Positions 24,149 to 35,900 of a DNA stretch of 64,000 bases are shown here, piece by piece. Source of the stretch: Trogon surrucura (taxonomy: Eukaryota; Chordata; Aves; Trogoniformes; Trogonidae); contig CM036629.1 of assembly GCA_020746105.1 (NCBI GenBank), positions 2,797,501-2,861,500 on the forward strand. Direction: 5' to 3'. The notes under the pieces are model-generated. The model worked only from the letters and a program-made list of their open reading frames with translations. It ran no database searches and was not told the DNA's origin. The translations under genes were made by a program, and so were the position numbers. Position 1 is the first letter of the stretch. Each line of letters begins with the position of its first letter.

Positions 24149-25322
24149 TGTCGTGGGTTGACCCTGGCCGGCCGCCAGGTACCCACACAGCTGCTCACTC
24201 ACTCCCCCTTCACTGCTGAACAGGGGAGAAAATATTTCCAAGGGCTCAGAGTTTGAGATAAGGACAGGGAGATCACCCTCATTCACCGTCCCGGGCAAAA
24301 CAGACTCAGTTTTTGGGAAATTAGACATTTATTAAAAGAACTAATCAGAGAGGAGTAGTGAGAAGTGAGAAAAAACAAACCTTAAACAGAACACCTTCCC
24401 CCCATCCCTCCCTTCTTCCCGGGCTTAACATCAATCCCGGTTTCTCCACCTCCTCCCCCCGAGCGGCGCAGGGGGACAGGGAACGGGGGCTGCGGTCAGT
24501 TCATCCGACGTTGGTTCCACCGCTTCTTCATTCCGGGGGAGGACTCTTCACTCTTCCCCAGGGCCACTCTGGGGTCCCTCTCACGGGAGACAAGCTTCAC
24601 GCTCTCTTCTCCACATGAGTCGTCCCACGAAGGGCAATTCATCACAAACTGCCCAACGGGAGACACCTCACGAGGGGCAGCCCACCCCTCGTGAGTCTGA
24701 GGCGCAGTCCTTCGGGGGAAACTGCTCCAGCGTGAGCCACCCACAACGTCCCAAAAGTCCCACCGGCCAACCTGCTCCAGCGTGGGCATTCCCTCTTCCA
24801 CGGGCTACAGGTTCCGGCAGCAACTTGCTCTGATGGGGGCTTCCCACGGGCTACAGTCCCCTTTCAGGCATCCACCCACACGGCGTGGAGTCCTCGGTGG
24901 ACATCTACGCGGTGATCCTCACGGTGGACTTCTGCACCTCGCCCATGGGCTGCAGGGGGACAACCCGCTTCACCATGGTCTTCACCACGGACCCGGGGGA
25001 CTCTCTCTGCTCCGGCGCCTGGAGCTCATCCTCCCCCTCTCCTTCTTCACTGACCTTGGTGTCTGCACAGATTCTCACTCCTCCATCTCTGTGCCAGCTG
25101 TTGTGGCGCAGTTCTTTTTCCCATTCTTAAATATGTTTTTCACAGAGGCATTCCTCTGCTATCACCTTACTGATAGGCTCAGCCTTGGCCAGCGGCGGGT
25201 CCCTCTTTGTAGCCGGCTGGCATTGGCTCTATCAATCTTGGGGAGCTTCTAGCAGCTTCTTACAGAAGCCACCCTGCAGCTCCCCCCCCGCCGCCGAAAT
25301 CTGGCCAGGCCAAACCAAAACA
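24149..25322 (-). mobile_element. Solo LTR of an avian ERVL-type endogenous retrovirus
   Basis: A 1174-bp element starts TG (24149) and ends CA (25321-25322). It is flanked by an exact 5-bp direct repeat, GGTAT, at 24144-24148 and 25323-25327. A 5-bp duplication fits ERVL-class integrase. Internal text (repeated 'cacgggctacag' phrases, 'ttcactgaccttggtgtctg', 'ggccagcggcgggtccctct') matches a large LTR family common in birds. Promoter-like signals read on the minus strand: a CCAAT box (25226-25222) and a TATA-like CATATTTAAG (25135-25126), hence the minus orientation. No gag, pol or env sequence is present, so this is the recombined remnant of a provirus. Family name is from memory. Confidence 0.92.
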
Positions 25323-25327
25323 GGTAT

Positions 25328-27379
25328 AAATACTCTTCTTGGCTTCTCAGAAATATCTGTTCTGCAATGTATTCTGAGGAAAAAAAGAAAAAAGTTTGAA
25401 ATATTCTGAGAAAAAAAAAAAAAAGAAGACATTTAAAATATTTCTGGGGAATCTTAATGAAAATTTCTGGGTACTCGGAGAGTGACAGCACTGGGGGTGA
25501 CTTGCCCAACTCCTAATAAAGAGGAAAGTGATTATAACCATGAGGACAGTTGGTCTTGATTTGTGGTGTTCCTGGTGGGAATGGATGGATGGACTGACAT
25601 GACCGCTCCGCTGCTGTGTCCTGTTTCCTATTTTCTTGGTGACAACCACCAATAAAATTCAAAGTTTTAAAGACTTGGTGTTTAGCTGTAACATACAGGA
25701 TTCTGGAAAAAAAAAAATATTGTGAGGGCTTTTTGCTGTCTTTTTAGGCTAAGAGTAGAGTCCCTTTGGCTGATTTTTCTGCATGGAGGTGTGCCATGGT
25801 CCGTGCCTGCAGCACACTTCATGCAATTAATGAGAATTAATGAGATTCAAGGACCGTAAAGACTGTTGATGGAGTGGACTGAAGGGAGCTTGAGCAAACT
25901 GGATCGATGTTGAATTTAATGGCTCAATGTTATCGTTTTAGGAAGCAGAAAAATGGAACTTGGGCGCAGGGGAAAAAGAGAAGAGAGCTGTTTTTTGGTG
26001 TTAATAGGAAGTCGTCAGAGATATGTGATAAGCAGAGATTAGGTTTGCAGGAGGTGTGACAACCTCCGCGCAGCGCTGCCGTCCCGTCGCATGTGCCAGC
26101 CAGGATGGCCGTGCCCTTTCTCCTCCCACGACCGGCCAGCCGGGGACTTCATCATTCCCCAAGGAACTGCAGCACCAAAGCAGCTGGTACCCCCCAAAAA
26201 ATCTCCCTGATCTCGAGAATCACAAAGGATGCTCCTTCTCAGCTGCAGCATCACCTGCACCCAGCATCACAGCAACAACCCTTGCCCAAATAGCATCTCC
26301 TAAACCAAATTTCCCCCGAATCTGAGGCGTGTCCCAGGTGAATATATTATTTTTTCCTGTGCTGCCTCAGCCCTCCCAAAAGCCCTGTGCTTCTGGGGTG
26401 GGGAAAATCGCTCTTCTGAAGCATCAGTGAGCTTCCCGGGGTGTTTGTTCCACACAGAGAAATAGTTTGCAAGAAATTCCCTGCTCTGCTCCTTGCCCCA
26501 GGGTGTGTTTTGCATTTTCCCCTTGCCAGCAGGGCTGTATGGCATCTCGCTCCCTTCCAGCCTGCCACCGTGAGCGGCTGAAAAACCCTTTTTAAGGGGG
26601 TTTATTATTTTATCCTCCTGCTGCTGGGATCCTCCTCACCCCAAGGAATGGAGATTTTGCCTTTCCAGGCTGCCCATGAGGTCGTGGAGCCACAGTGAAG
26701 CTAGAGGTAATGAAATCATCCTGCAGTCAGGCTCCAGCTCTTCAGCCTCCAGGGGAATGAGGGAATGGAGAGGCTTGATTATACGAAACCCCTTTAAAAT
26801 ATCCCGAATTTGCCAGAATTTTTACAAAAGAAACAATTTTTTTTTTTTTTTTTTTTTTACTGGGGGGATCTCTGGCCAGCACAGGGAGGAAGGATCAGAC
26901 TCACCCTGCAGAACTTAACTTTTTTCTCGGTAGAAACCGAGAAATAGCCCTGACAACCGTATCTGATTGCAAATGATGTTTTTTTGGCTCTCCCCAGATC
27001 TCGCAGGGGGGGATCTGATTCGGCTCAGCTGGGTGTTTAAAAACAAGAGCTATTATAGCCGTCACTTATTAGAAATGACAGTAAAGGTTGTGTACCTTAG
27101 ATCATTATTTTTATTATACCATCTGTGCAGCTCCATGCATTTCCCATTTCTCTGTATTACCCACATGGGAGTAATTATGTTTTTTTTTTTTTTTTCCAAG
27201 AAATGTGTGTGTAATCTGGTAATCCCAAAAATAACAACCAAAAAACCCTCTGAAGTCAGGCTGCAGATGGTCCTTCACCCTCTACTACGGCCACCGGTCC
27301 CAGTTGGGTTTGGCCAGGCTGGACTGGGGGCAACAGGCACCGCTGGGGCGACAAAGGGGGAATGGATCTGGGACCTGGG
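25328..27379. other. Intergenic DUSP22-like to IRF8
   Basis: No gene recognised apart from possible 3' UTR at its left end. Contains A-rich runs at 25378-25425, a T22 homopolymer at 26837-26858 and a T run at 27180-27196. Confidence 0.5.
25515..25520 (+). terminator. Candidate poly(A) signal AATAAA beyond the LTR
   Basis: First canonical plus-strand AATAAA after the DUSP22-like stop codon. A second AATAAA at 25651-25656 is followed by a GT-rich stretch (about 25675-25690) and looks like the better site. If used, the 3' UTR would contain the whole solo LTR. Confidence 0.35.
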
Positions 27380-27962
27380 GTTGATCCAGGAGGGAACTGG
27401 GAACTGCCTGGAAATGGACTGGTCTGGAACCGGGGAGACTGGTTTTGAACTGGGTAAGGACTGACGTGAGACTATGGCAAGGTTAGTCTGGGACTGGAGG
27501 GGGATTGATGTGGGACTGGGGATGCGTTGACCTGAGACTGGAGGGACTGGTCTGAAATTGGGGATGGACGAATCTGAGACTGGGGAGACTGGTCTTGGAC
27601 TGGGGATGGACTGATCTGGGACCGGGGTTACTGGTCTGGAACAGGGGAGAACTGAGCTGGGACTGGGGATGGATTGATCTGAGATTGGAGAGTCTGAAAT
27701 TGGGGATGGACCAATCTGAAACTGGGGAGACTGGTCTGGGACTGAGGACGGACTGGCTGGGAACAGGGGACGGACCAGTCTAGGACTGGGGAGACTGATT
27801 TGGGAGAGGGGGGGACTGCTCTGAGATTGGGGAGGGACCAGACTGGGATGGAGGAGACTGGTCTGGACTGGGACTGGGGAGGCTGGTTGGGAACGGGGGA
27901 GGGACCGGTCTGGGACTGGGGATGGACTGGACTGGGGAGACGGGTTGGGACTGGGACTGGGT
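27380..27962. repeat. G-rich degenerate minisatellite upstream of IRF8
   Basis: Nearly 600 bp made of variants of a short core such as GGGACTGGGGA joined with GACTGGTCTGGGACTGG and ATGGACTGATCTG. Units vary in length, so the period is irregular (about 10-12 bp core, higher-order about 35-45 bp). The plus strand is strongly purine and G-biased. It ends about 390 bp before the inferred IRF8 start of transcription. The long frames across it on both strands are by-products of the repeat. Confidence 0.93.
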
Positions 27963-28041
27963 CAATCTCGGGGGAGCTGAGCTCAGCCCGGGGACGGACC
28001 CGGGTGAGACCCCCCTGGGCGGTGCCGGCCCCGCCCCTGAC

Positions 28042-28105
28042 CACGCCCTTGACCACGCCCTTGACCACGCCCCCGCCACGCCCCCGCCACGCCCCCGCCA
28101 CGCCC
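28042..28105. promoter_or_regulatory. Six phased CACGCCC boxes (KLF/Sp-type) in IRF8 promoter
   Basis: CACGCCC starts at 28042, 28054, 28066, 28077, 28088 and 28099: three 12-bp units (GACCACGCCCTT type), then three 11-bp units (CCGCCACGCCC). The complement GGGCGTGG is the KLF/Sp consensus core. The array sits directly upstream of the GAS element. The motif is seen; binding is inferred. Confidence 0.8.
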
Positions 28106-28124
28106 CCCCGCCGCCCCAGCTGAT

Positions 28125-28133
28125 TTCTCGGAA
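28125..28133. promoter_or_regulatory. GAS (STAT1-type) element of IRF8
   Basis: TTCTCGGAA fits TTCNNNGAA and lies about 190-220 bp upstream of the likely start of IRF8 transcription. The mammalian IRF8 (ICSBP) promoter has an interferon-gamma-responsive STAT1 site of this kind at a similar distance, with, as I recall, the same core. This would make IRF8 interferon-gamma inducible here too. Confidence 0.8.
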
Positions 28134-28192
28134 AGGCGCGGGCTTCGGAGAAAGCCGCGCCAGCCGCTCGAGCCCCGGCGAGGCGGCTCCCC

Positions 28193-28262
28193 ATTGGGGC
28201 AGCGGAGACAGCACCGGCTCCCCATTGGGCAGGCCGGGCGTGAGGGAGCGGCCGGCTATTGG
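28193..28262. promoter_or_regulatory. Three inverted CCAAT boxes in IRF8 promoter
   Basis: ATTGG at 28193-28197, 28224-28228 and 28258-28262, spaced 31 and 34 bp. The pattern of CCAAT boxes about three helical turns apart is typical of NF-Y-driven promoters. A GC box (GGGCGGGG, about 28279-28286) follows. Confidence 0.7.
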
Positions 28263-28321
28263 CCACTCCGTGCGCGGGGGGCGGGGTCGGGGAGAGGGAG
28301 GTCCCGCCTCCCCAGGACTGC

Positions 28322-28329
28322 TATAAAAG
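28322..28329 (+). promoter_or_regulatory. IRF8 TATA box
   Basis: TATAAAAG just upstream of GC-rich leader sequence. It predicts a transcription start near 28350, about 30 bp downstream. Confidence 0.85.
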
Positions 28330-28349
28330 GGGGCTCGGGGGCAGCGCGG

Positions 28350-28380
28350 GCAGAGCGCGGAGCGGTGCGGGCGGGAGCAG
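28350..28380 (+). other. IRF8: IRF8 exon 1 (non-coding)
   Basis: A short untranslated exon between the position predicted by the TATA box and the donor GAGCAG|GTAGGG at 28380/28381. Mammalian IRF8 likewise has a non-coding first exon with the ATG in exon 2. The left end is inferred. Confidence 0.75.
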
Positions 28381-29968
28381 GTAGGGGCGGTCCCGGTGAT
28401 CGGGTCTTGGGGGGCTGTGGGGTGCGAGATGGGACCCAGTCCCGGTCCCCGTGGCTCTGGGGTCGCGGGAGGTGCTGCCCCTGCTTGCCCCGGGGTAAAG
28501 CCCAGTGGTGGATGAATGGGTGGGTAGGTGGATGGGTTGGGCAGGGCTTGGTGGTGGCTTGGGACTAGGATCAGGTGGGTGATGGTGCTGGAACTGTCAG
28601 GCAAGTTTTCTGGCTGCTTGTGCGTGGGAAGGGCTCCTCGGCTGTGCCCTCCATGCGCTGTCTCAGTGGCAGCCTGAAGGGCCTGCCCCACCTTTTTTGC
28701 GTAGGGAATGTGGAGCTCTGCTCTCTGCTCAGTGCTGGGAACCAGCTTTGCAGAAAATGGGCTGATGTGGAAGGGGGTGCGAGTTCAGCGAGTGCTTCTG
28801 AGGCTATTTGTCCTGGCGTAATTGGAGTGCAAGGTGTTTGGTGCAGGAGCTTGCAGAGAGTCGGTGCATCCCCCTGTTGCTCCGAGGATGAGCTGTGGCA
28901 TCTGCTTTGGGGCAGCTTTGGAGGGGCAGGTGGGATCCCGAGCTGTGCCCCTCGGTGTTATTAACTATCTCTAAAAACAGAGGCTGTGCTGGGAATGGCC
29001 AGCCTGGTCCGTGTGTCCTACCATGCAGGAGTAGGGCGATGGAGAAGGGGCAGAAGCTGGTGGTACTGAGGTGGTGTGAGCCCGTGGCAAAGCAGTGACC
29101 ACCAGGTCTCAGGCTGTGCTGGCAGCATCCTCATTTCCTCCCTGAAACCTTCCTGCAGGGCAGGAATTAAAACAAGAATGGGGGGGAGGCAGTCCTGTAA
29201 AATTTAGAGGAACGCTGTGGTGAGCCCAAAAGGCTTGGAGGCTGCTCCTGGGGCAGCTGGTCACTTCTGCCAGGCCACCACCCCCTGAAGTCCCTGTGGG
29301 TTTTCCTGTGGAGGTGATGGAAGATGCTGGGAGGGTTGAGCCTGGCACTTCGCTTCCAGCTGCACAGGAGAAGCTTTCTCATGGGTCCTCCATGAAATAA
29401 CCGGGTGGGTTTGGCTAAAAATGACCCAAAGTCCTGGCATCAGTCCTCTTGGTTGTGCAGCCCCCATCCCTGCAGTGACTCTGGGTGCTGCCTGGAACTA
29501 GTGTCTGCTCCCCAAATTGTCAGTGCCTGCTGAGAGGGGCTGCCGCCTCCTCTGGGACAGACCCTTGTGCCAAGACCAGCTGGGGGACAGCATTTGGCTT
29601 CCTTCTCCTGCAGATGCTAACGGGTGTTTACCCTGGGATGGCCTGTCCCAGTGTCACTTGCTCAGGTGACAGCGGGAAAAAAGAGTAAGGAAAGCATCGA
29701 GCCACCTGTTTCTGTGAGCAGAGCTCTGATGGATAAAATTAGTAGTAACTCATGGAAAATTGCCTTGATATTTTTAATGATAAAAGAAGCAGGGGAGGAT
29801 TTTGACGCAGAGACGTTGGCGGGTGGGACCCTCAGAGCTGCCGAAAGCCGCTTGTCTCTGCAGGCGGTGCCGCTGCCCGAGTGGCAAACCTTTGATCCCT
29901 CGTACCCCAGCTGTGGTGGGACGGTGCTGGGGGATCTAACAGGGCTTGGACCTCTCGCTCCTTCCAGG

Positions 29969-32900
29969 ATGTGCGACCGCAATGGCGGGCGGCGGCTCCG
30001 GCAGTGGCTGATCGAGCAGATCGACAGCGAGCTCTACCCCGGGCTCATCTGGGAGAATGAAGAGAAAACCATGTTCCGCATCCCGTGGAAACACGCTGGG
30101 AAGCAGGACTACAACCAAGAAGTAGATGCCTCTATCTTTAAGGTAGGGATAGGTGATAAATGCCTTTTTCTTCTGGGCTTTTGCTGACAGCCCGGCTGGA
30201 GGGAGATGTCTGTGTTCTCTCTGCTTTTTGTATCTCTGACCCTCGCAGGAGATGCCTCACGCTGCAATTGGTCTCACAGACTCTTTTGGGGATATTTTTT
30301 CTTTTTTTGTCAAATGTTGGTACAAGTTTTAAGTTTGTTTTCAGAGTTTTTGCATCCTGGTTTGGCTTGAGAAAGGAGCTGGATGAGCTCCTTCTGACCT
30401 GGTCTAAACTTCTTATGAGGCTATTCTTGCTAGAGGGCTGGATTTACCAGAAAACTAAAAAGACTTTGCAGGAAGCAAGGACGTTTTGCATTTCACTGAA
30501 GGGGAGGGGGGGGGGAGAGGGGTTTTCCAGTTTTGGGGATAAGCTGGAAAAGTTCATCCTGAACATAAAGGTCAGACTTTTCCCCAGGAATTCCCTTCAC
30601 TCTGCCCTGACTTTCAAATACCTGTACCAGTGAGCGAGTTCACTTTCAGGACAGTAATATCTGGTTACCAGCTGGTTTGGGAGGCCAGAGTTATGAATTC
30701 AACCATCTGAAGATGGAGGTATTTATTTTATAGGTATTTTTTTTATATATATAAGAAGTTTTGTTTAAAAAACCACATACTTTGCAATCTCCATCCAGTG
30801 GTAAAATATATTCTCCCACCAAAAGCACAAGCAATGTTCTGATCTTGAAAAGAAGCCAGCTTTCATTGATTAGTCAGGACCCAGAAAATGAGGTTTACTT
30901 TGATTTTTAACCGAGGTGTTACCAGATCATTAGGAGCACGACCTCTTTGCCAGCGATTCCTTGCCTCCCCGGCAGCTCCCGACCTGGCGGTGCAGAGGTG
31001 AAGCCACATCTTATGACCTTGACCTCAAACCTGGGTGCTGCAGCCCTCCTTGCTCCCAGGTGCACCTGTCCCCACGTTTGGTGGCTTTGCACATGTCCAC
31101 AGTCTAGGAGCAAAGTGGCGAATGCGCGCGGGATGGTTGGGAGGGCGCGAAAGGCGAGGAGAGCAAGATGCTTTCTGCAACCTCAGCTCCTTTGCGTGTG
31201 GGGTTGAGGAGGTTTGCAGAGCTCGTGCGGAGGGTTCTCATTTTTGTTGTTGCCGTCTCTTTGTTTTAGGCTTGGGCTGTTTTCAAAGGCAAGTTCAAAG
31301 AAGGTGACAAAGCGGAGCCGGCCACGTGGAAGACGCGGCTGCGCTGTGCTTTGAACAAGAGCCCCGACTTCGAGGAGGTGACGGACAGGTCTCAGCTGGA
31401 CATCTCGGAGCCCTACAAGGTCTACAGGATCGTGCCGGAGGAGGAACAGAAATGTGAGTGCCCCGATACGGGACTGGCCCCTGGTGCAGGTCGGTCCTGT
31501 GGTCTTGTGCTTCCTGGCCACGCTCTGCTCTCGAGCTGTGATGCTTTGCTTGTCTTGCTTTACAGATGATGTCCCCTGCGTCGCTGTGGTGGTAGGGAGG
31601 CGGAGGAGGAAGGACAGCCTTTTTTTTTTTCTTCTTTTTTCACCACAAACAGCTGCTTAGGAGATAGAAGCTTACACGATGCTGCAGTTATCCCCTATCT
31701 TGTAAGGATATTGTAGAGGAAAGTTCAAAAATCCTCCTGTTGCGGGGGGTACTTGAGCCCCAATGCCTGCCCTGGGTGGATGGCAAGCAGCTGCAATAAA
31801 TCCCTTCTCTCTTACCCGGCAGTGATTAGAGTAGCAGTAATTTCACAGAGAGCAGTTGCTGCTGCGATGTCCGGTGCGGTGCAGGTTGTGCTAAGTATAT
31901 CTCTATTTGTGGTTAGGCGCGTGTGTGCTTTTTTTTTCTTTAAAGTAAAAACCTCGCAAAAAAAAAAAAAAAAACCTCGTTGTCAGGAAATCTGCCTTTA
32001 GCATCTCTATCTCCAGCCACATTCACACGGGGGGCTTGCTGCTGCTATGCAAATGGCAGTGCAGGTTCCCACCAAGCATGACTGTGCATGGGGTGGCTGG
32101 TGGAAAAAGGAGAAGCAGCAGCAGCCCTGGTCTCTGGGGGGCTCAGAAAAATTAAAAATTAAAGCCAGCTCCTCTGCTCTAACTTGGTCTCTGCTACTGT
32201 CTGGTGCAATGGATTGCAAACAGGTTTTTGGTCCAGAAAAGCAGCTCTAGAGAGGGCTGCGAGCCCCACCGAGGTGCTGCGCTGTGGTTCTCGGTTTCAT
32301 AACTTTCATGGGGCGAAGGGTTTCTAAAAGTCAGCGGTGAGACGAGCTGTGGCTGGGGGGCACGTGTGTCCTCACTGCATGCCGGCCTCTCATTCCAGGC
32401 AAAGCGAGTGTCGCCAACGGGAGCAGCCTGAACGACGTCACGGAGATGGACTGCAGCTCCTCTGCCATCGATGACCTCATTAAAGAGGTAAGTCCTCACC
32501 GTTGGCTGCAAGCCACCTTGGCTGGAGGTGAAGGGGTGGTGTGGAATTCCCTGATTTAAAAAAAAAAAACAAAAAACCATTGCCTTCCTAAAACTCAGCC
32601 TGCAAAGCTTTGGGGGTCATTGTGGAGAGCAACACTGGGTTTTGCAGTTTGTGGGCCAGCACTGGGACACGCTTTCCATTTGCAGCCAGGCGGGTGAGAC
32701 CTTCACGGCGGGGATAGAGGCTGTTTTGGAGCTCTGATCTCCTTCTTGGTGGTGTCACCTTGGGTCTTGAGGGTGTTATTTGAGTGTCTGGCCTGGGGAA
32801 TGCCAAACTTCATCTTTCTAACCTGAAAAGACTCCTTGGCATCCTGCAGGCATTGTCATTCAGACCCTCTCTGAGTGCTCCAAGTGTTTCAGTGCATGGA

Positions 32901-35900
32901 AACAGCTGTCTGAGGCTTCAGACCTCCTCTGATCTTGGTTGTCTGCTCTTGCACAGCCCCCCTGTGTAGATGAATACTTGGGGATCATCAAGAGGAGCCC
33001 CTCACCCCCGCAGGAGACCTGCAGGAACCCCCCGATACCCGACTGGTGGGTGCAGCAGCCCAGCCCTGGTAAGTAGCTGACAGCTCATGCGATGTTTAAT
33101 GAGACTGAGATTTCTTTTTTGTTCAGGGCGTGAAAAAACCTCACCTTATTGTGCTGCAGTGCATAATAGACAACAGTTGGATTTTATCTTCCTTATTAAA
33201 AATGCTTAAAGTACTAATTATGAACACTGTGGTTGGTACCAGGTGCCCAGCAGCGTGCATTGCAAAAAGTTAAATCTGTCTGGGACTATTTGCTGGTGTC
33301 TCCTGTGTGGGAACTGGGAAACACGATGTGTCTGGGAGAGAAAACTGGGGTGGGGGGGTAGTGGAGGGGAATGGAGGGGATTGGGACCTGGGAGCTGGGC
33401 ACACATGCTCAAGTTGGCTTTCTCTCTGCCCACAGCGTTGCCTCTGATGAATGGATACTCTGGCTACGAGCAGCATCACTCGAGTAAGGCAGCTACCCTG
33501 CTTGGTTGTGGGCTGTGGCCGTTAAATGCTTCTCTGGGGCTCACATGTGATGGCAAAAGGCGGCGCTGACTCTGCTCCTTGCCTTGGGGAGGAGGCTTTG
33601 CTCTGGGTTTGGGAGGTGCTGCACCCTTCTGAGTATCCACAGGCTTTGCATGCCAAAGAGGGATGCATTCTGCTTGGTGTCATGTGGTCCTGGCACGGGG
33701 GTGCTGCCTTGGGATGCTGGGGTCAGCCGTGATGTTGGTGTGGGGGAGATCTGCCCACATCGAGGGAGATGTGGAGCAAAGGCAGTAGGACAAGGTTCAG
33801 TATTGGGAGCTCTTGCTTGCTGATCAGCGCGGCTTCCAGGCTGAGCGCTGGAGATGTCCTCTAGCCAAGCAGGAGGTCTCTTCCATCAAGTGAGACTTGC
33901 TCTCAGGCAATTTTGCTGCTCTTACGGGGTCTGGGCATTGCAATGAAGAGCAGGCAGGGTTTTTCCATCTCCTAATGGGTGGTGTGCATGCTCATCACCT
34001 CCTAGGTTACTCCCAGATGGTGATCAGCTTCTACTACGGTGGGAGGCTGGTGGGTCACATCACCACCTCGTGCGCCGAGGGCTGCCGGATCTCGTTCAGC
34101 CACCCCTCGAGCCACGGCGAGAAGCTCTACGCTCCGGATTCCTTGGAGCACGTGCGGTTCCCTTCGGCCGACACCATCCAGAATGACCGGCAGAAGCAGA
34201 TCACCAGGAAGCTCTTTGGGCACCTGGAGAGGGGTGTCCTGCTGCACAGCAACAAGCAGGGCATCTTCATCAAGAGGCTGTGCCAAGGCAGGGTCTTCTG
34301 GAGTGGGAACACCATGGTTTACAAGGACAGGCCCAACAAACTGGACCGGGATGAGGTGGTGAAGATATTTGATACCAGCCTGTTCTTCAGAGGTTTGTAG
34401 GAGCATTTCCCTCCTTTTTTTCCCTTCATCTGCTTTTTATCTGCTTGAAAGGGTGAAACCTTTGGCCTTGGAGCACTTTGGAGTCATCCCTGATGGGTTA
34501 CACAAGTGCTTGGGATGAGTAGCTGGTGCTACCAGATGGAGGAGGGAATGGCCTCACTCGGCTGCACAACACAGCTGGCTTCCCTCCGTGGCATGGTGCT
34601 TGGTCCCAAAGCTGCGTGGCAAAGGCTGGCAGCTTGCAGCAGGCAGCTTCCAGCTGTTCCCCTCTCCTTGCAGAGCTGCAGCAGTATTACAACAACCAGG
34701 GCCGTTTTCCAGAGAGCCGGGTCATGCTGTGCTTTGGCGAGGAGTTCCCGGATGCGGTGCCGCTGCGGTGTAAGCTCATCCTCGTCCAGGTACGGAGGGG
34801 CTCCTTTGGAGCTCTGCTGTTGAATTCCCCACCTTCTCTTTTATCCTTTTTCTTTTACACCCCACAAGTAGGGCTCTAGCTTCAGCCACAGACCATTTGG
34901 GTGCTTGAACTGGTTGGGTGGCAAGTGTGATGTGAGCATCAGCTTATCTGCAGCCTCCCAAGAAGTTCTTAGGCTGTTGCTTCTCAGGGGCTCCTTCATC
35001 TGGGTAGATTACGTTTGTAAACAGAGCATCCAGATGGCAAAATCTTTTCTAAACTGCTTGCAAATCTGTTCTTTTCCTGTTCCTGCTGCTCAGCACTGGG
35101 ACCTCTGCCCTCACCTTTGGGAAATGGGGGAATAAATCCCTGGAATGGTTGAGTTAAAGGACAATCTCAAGCTGAATGGCCAACAGATGTGATGAACAAC
35201 CATGGTGGACAGCAGTGGGGTTGGGAAACCTTTGGGAGGGTGAAGGAGGAGATTGGATGAGAGGCAATCCCTGTGGCTCTGGCCAGAAACTTCTCTTTGG
35301 AGAAGCTGACGCAATTCTGGGATCTCAAAGGCTTGGGGCATTGCATAGGGTGTTTCTGGAGCCTGCACCCAGTGTGGGACCCTCCTTGGGCCAACAAGGG
35401 TGTGGCTGGAGGGACGGGGGATGGAGGGTACAGGGAGGGTGTTGCAGAGACCCACCAAGACTCTATGAGGTGCTGGAGAGGATTTTTAGAAGTGCAGAAG
35501 TGCTCTTACATCTCCCTGCACAACTTTCTGACCTGCCCAGCTCTTCTTGCCCTGGGTGCCTGCACCAGAATATCACTCCATGTTCCTCACCTCCCTATAG
35601 CTCTGCTGGGAGAGGAGCTCTCATGACTGCCTCTTCTCCTAGAGGTGCTCCTAGTTAAGACAGGGTAGCTTGTGGAGTTGGACCTGTTGGCCAGGGTGGT
35701 CCTGACCACCCGGGTTGATTTGGAATGACTGCTCTGCTGTGTCTCTCCCACCCCATCCCCTGCTGCCTGGGCTGGTGGCGGTGGATGGCAGCAGCAGGAG
35801 ATGCCCGAAGAGGTTCCTCTTCATTCAGTGTCTTCATGATTTTTCTTTTTTTGCATAGGTGGAGCAGTTATATGTCAGGCAGGTGGTGGAGGAGGCTGGA

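Noticed and set aside
27380..28105. Regular repeats that might suggest a CRISPR array
   Set aside because: Units are tandem without unique spacers and the genome is a bird; it is a minisatellite and a promoter box array.
27780..28691. 303-aa minus-strand frame near IRF8
   Set aside because: It is low-complexity Pro/Ser text produced by the minisatellite and crosses the IRF8 promoter and exon 1.
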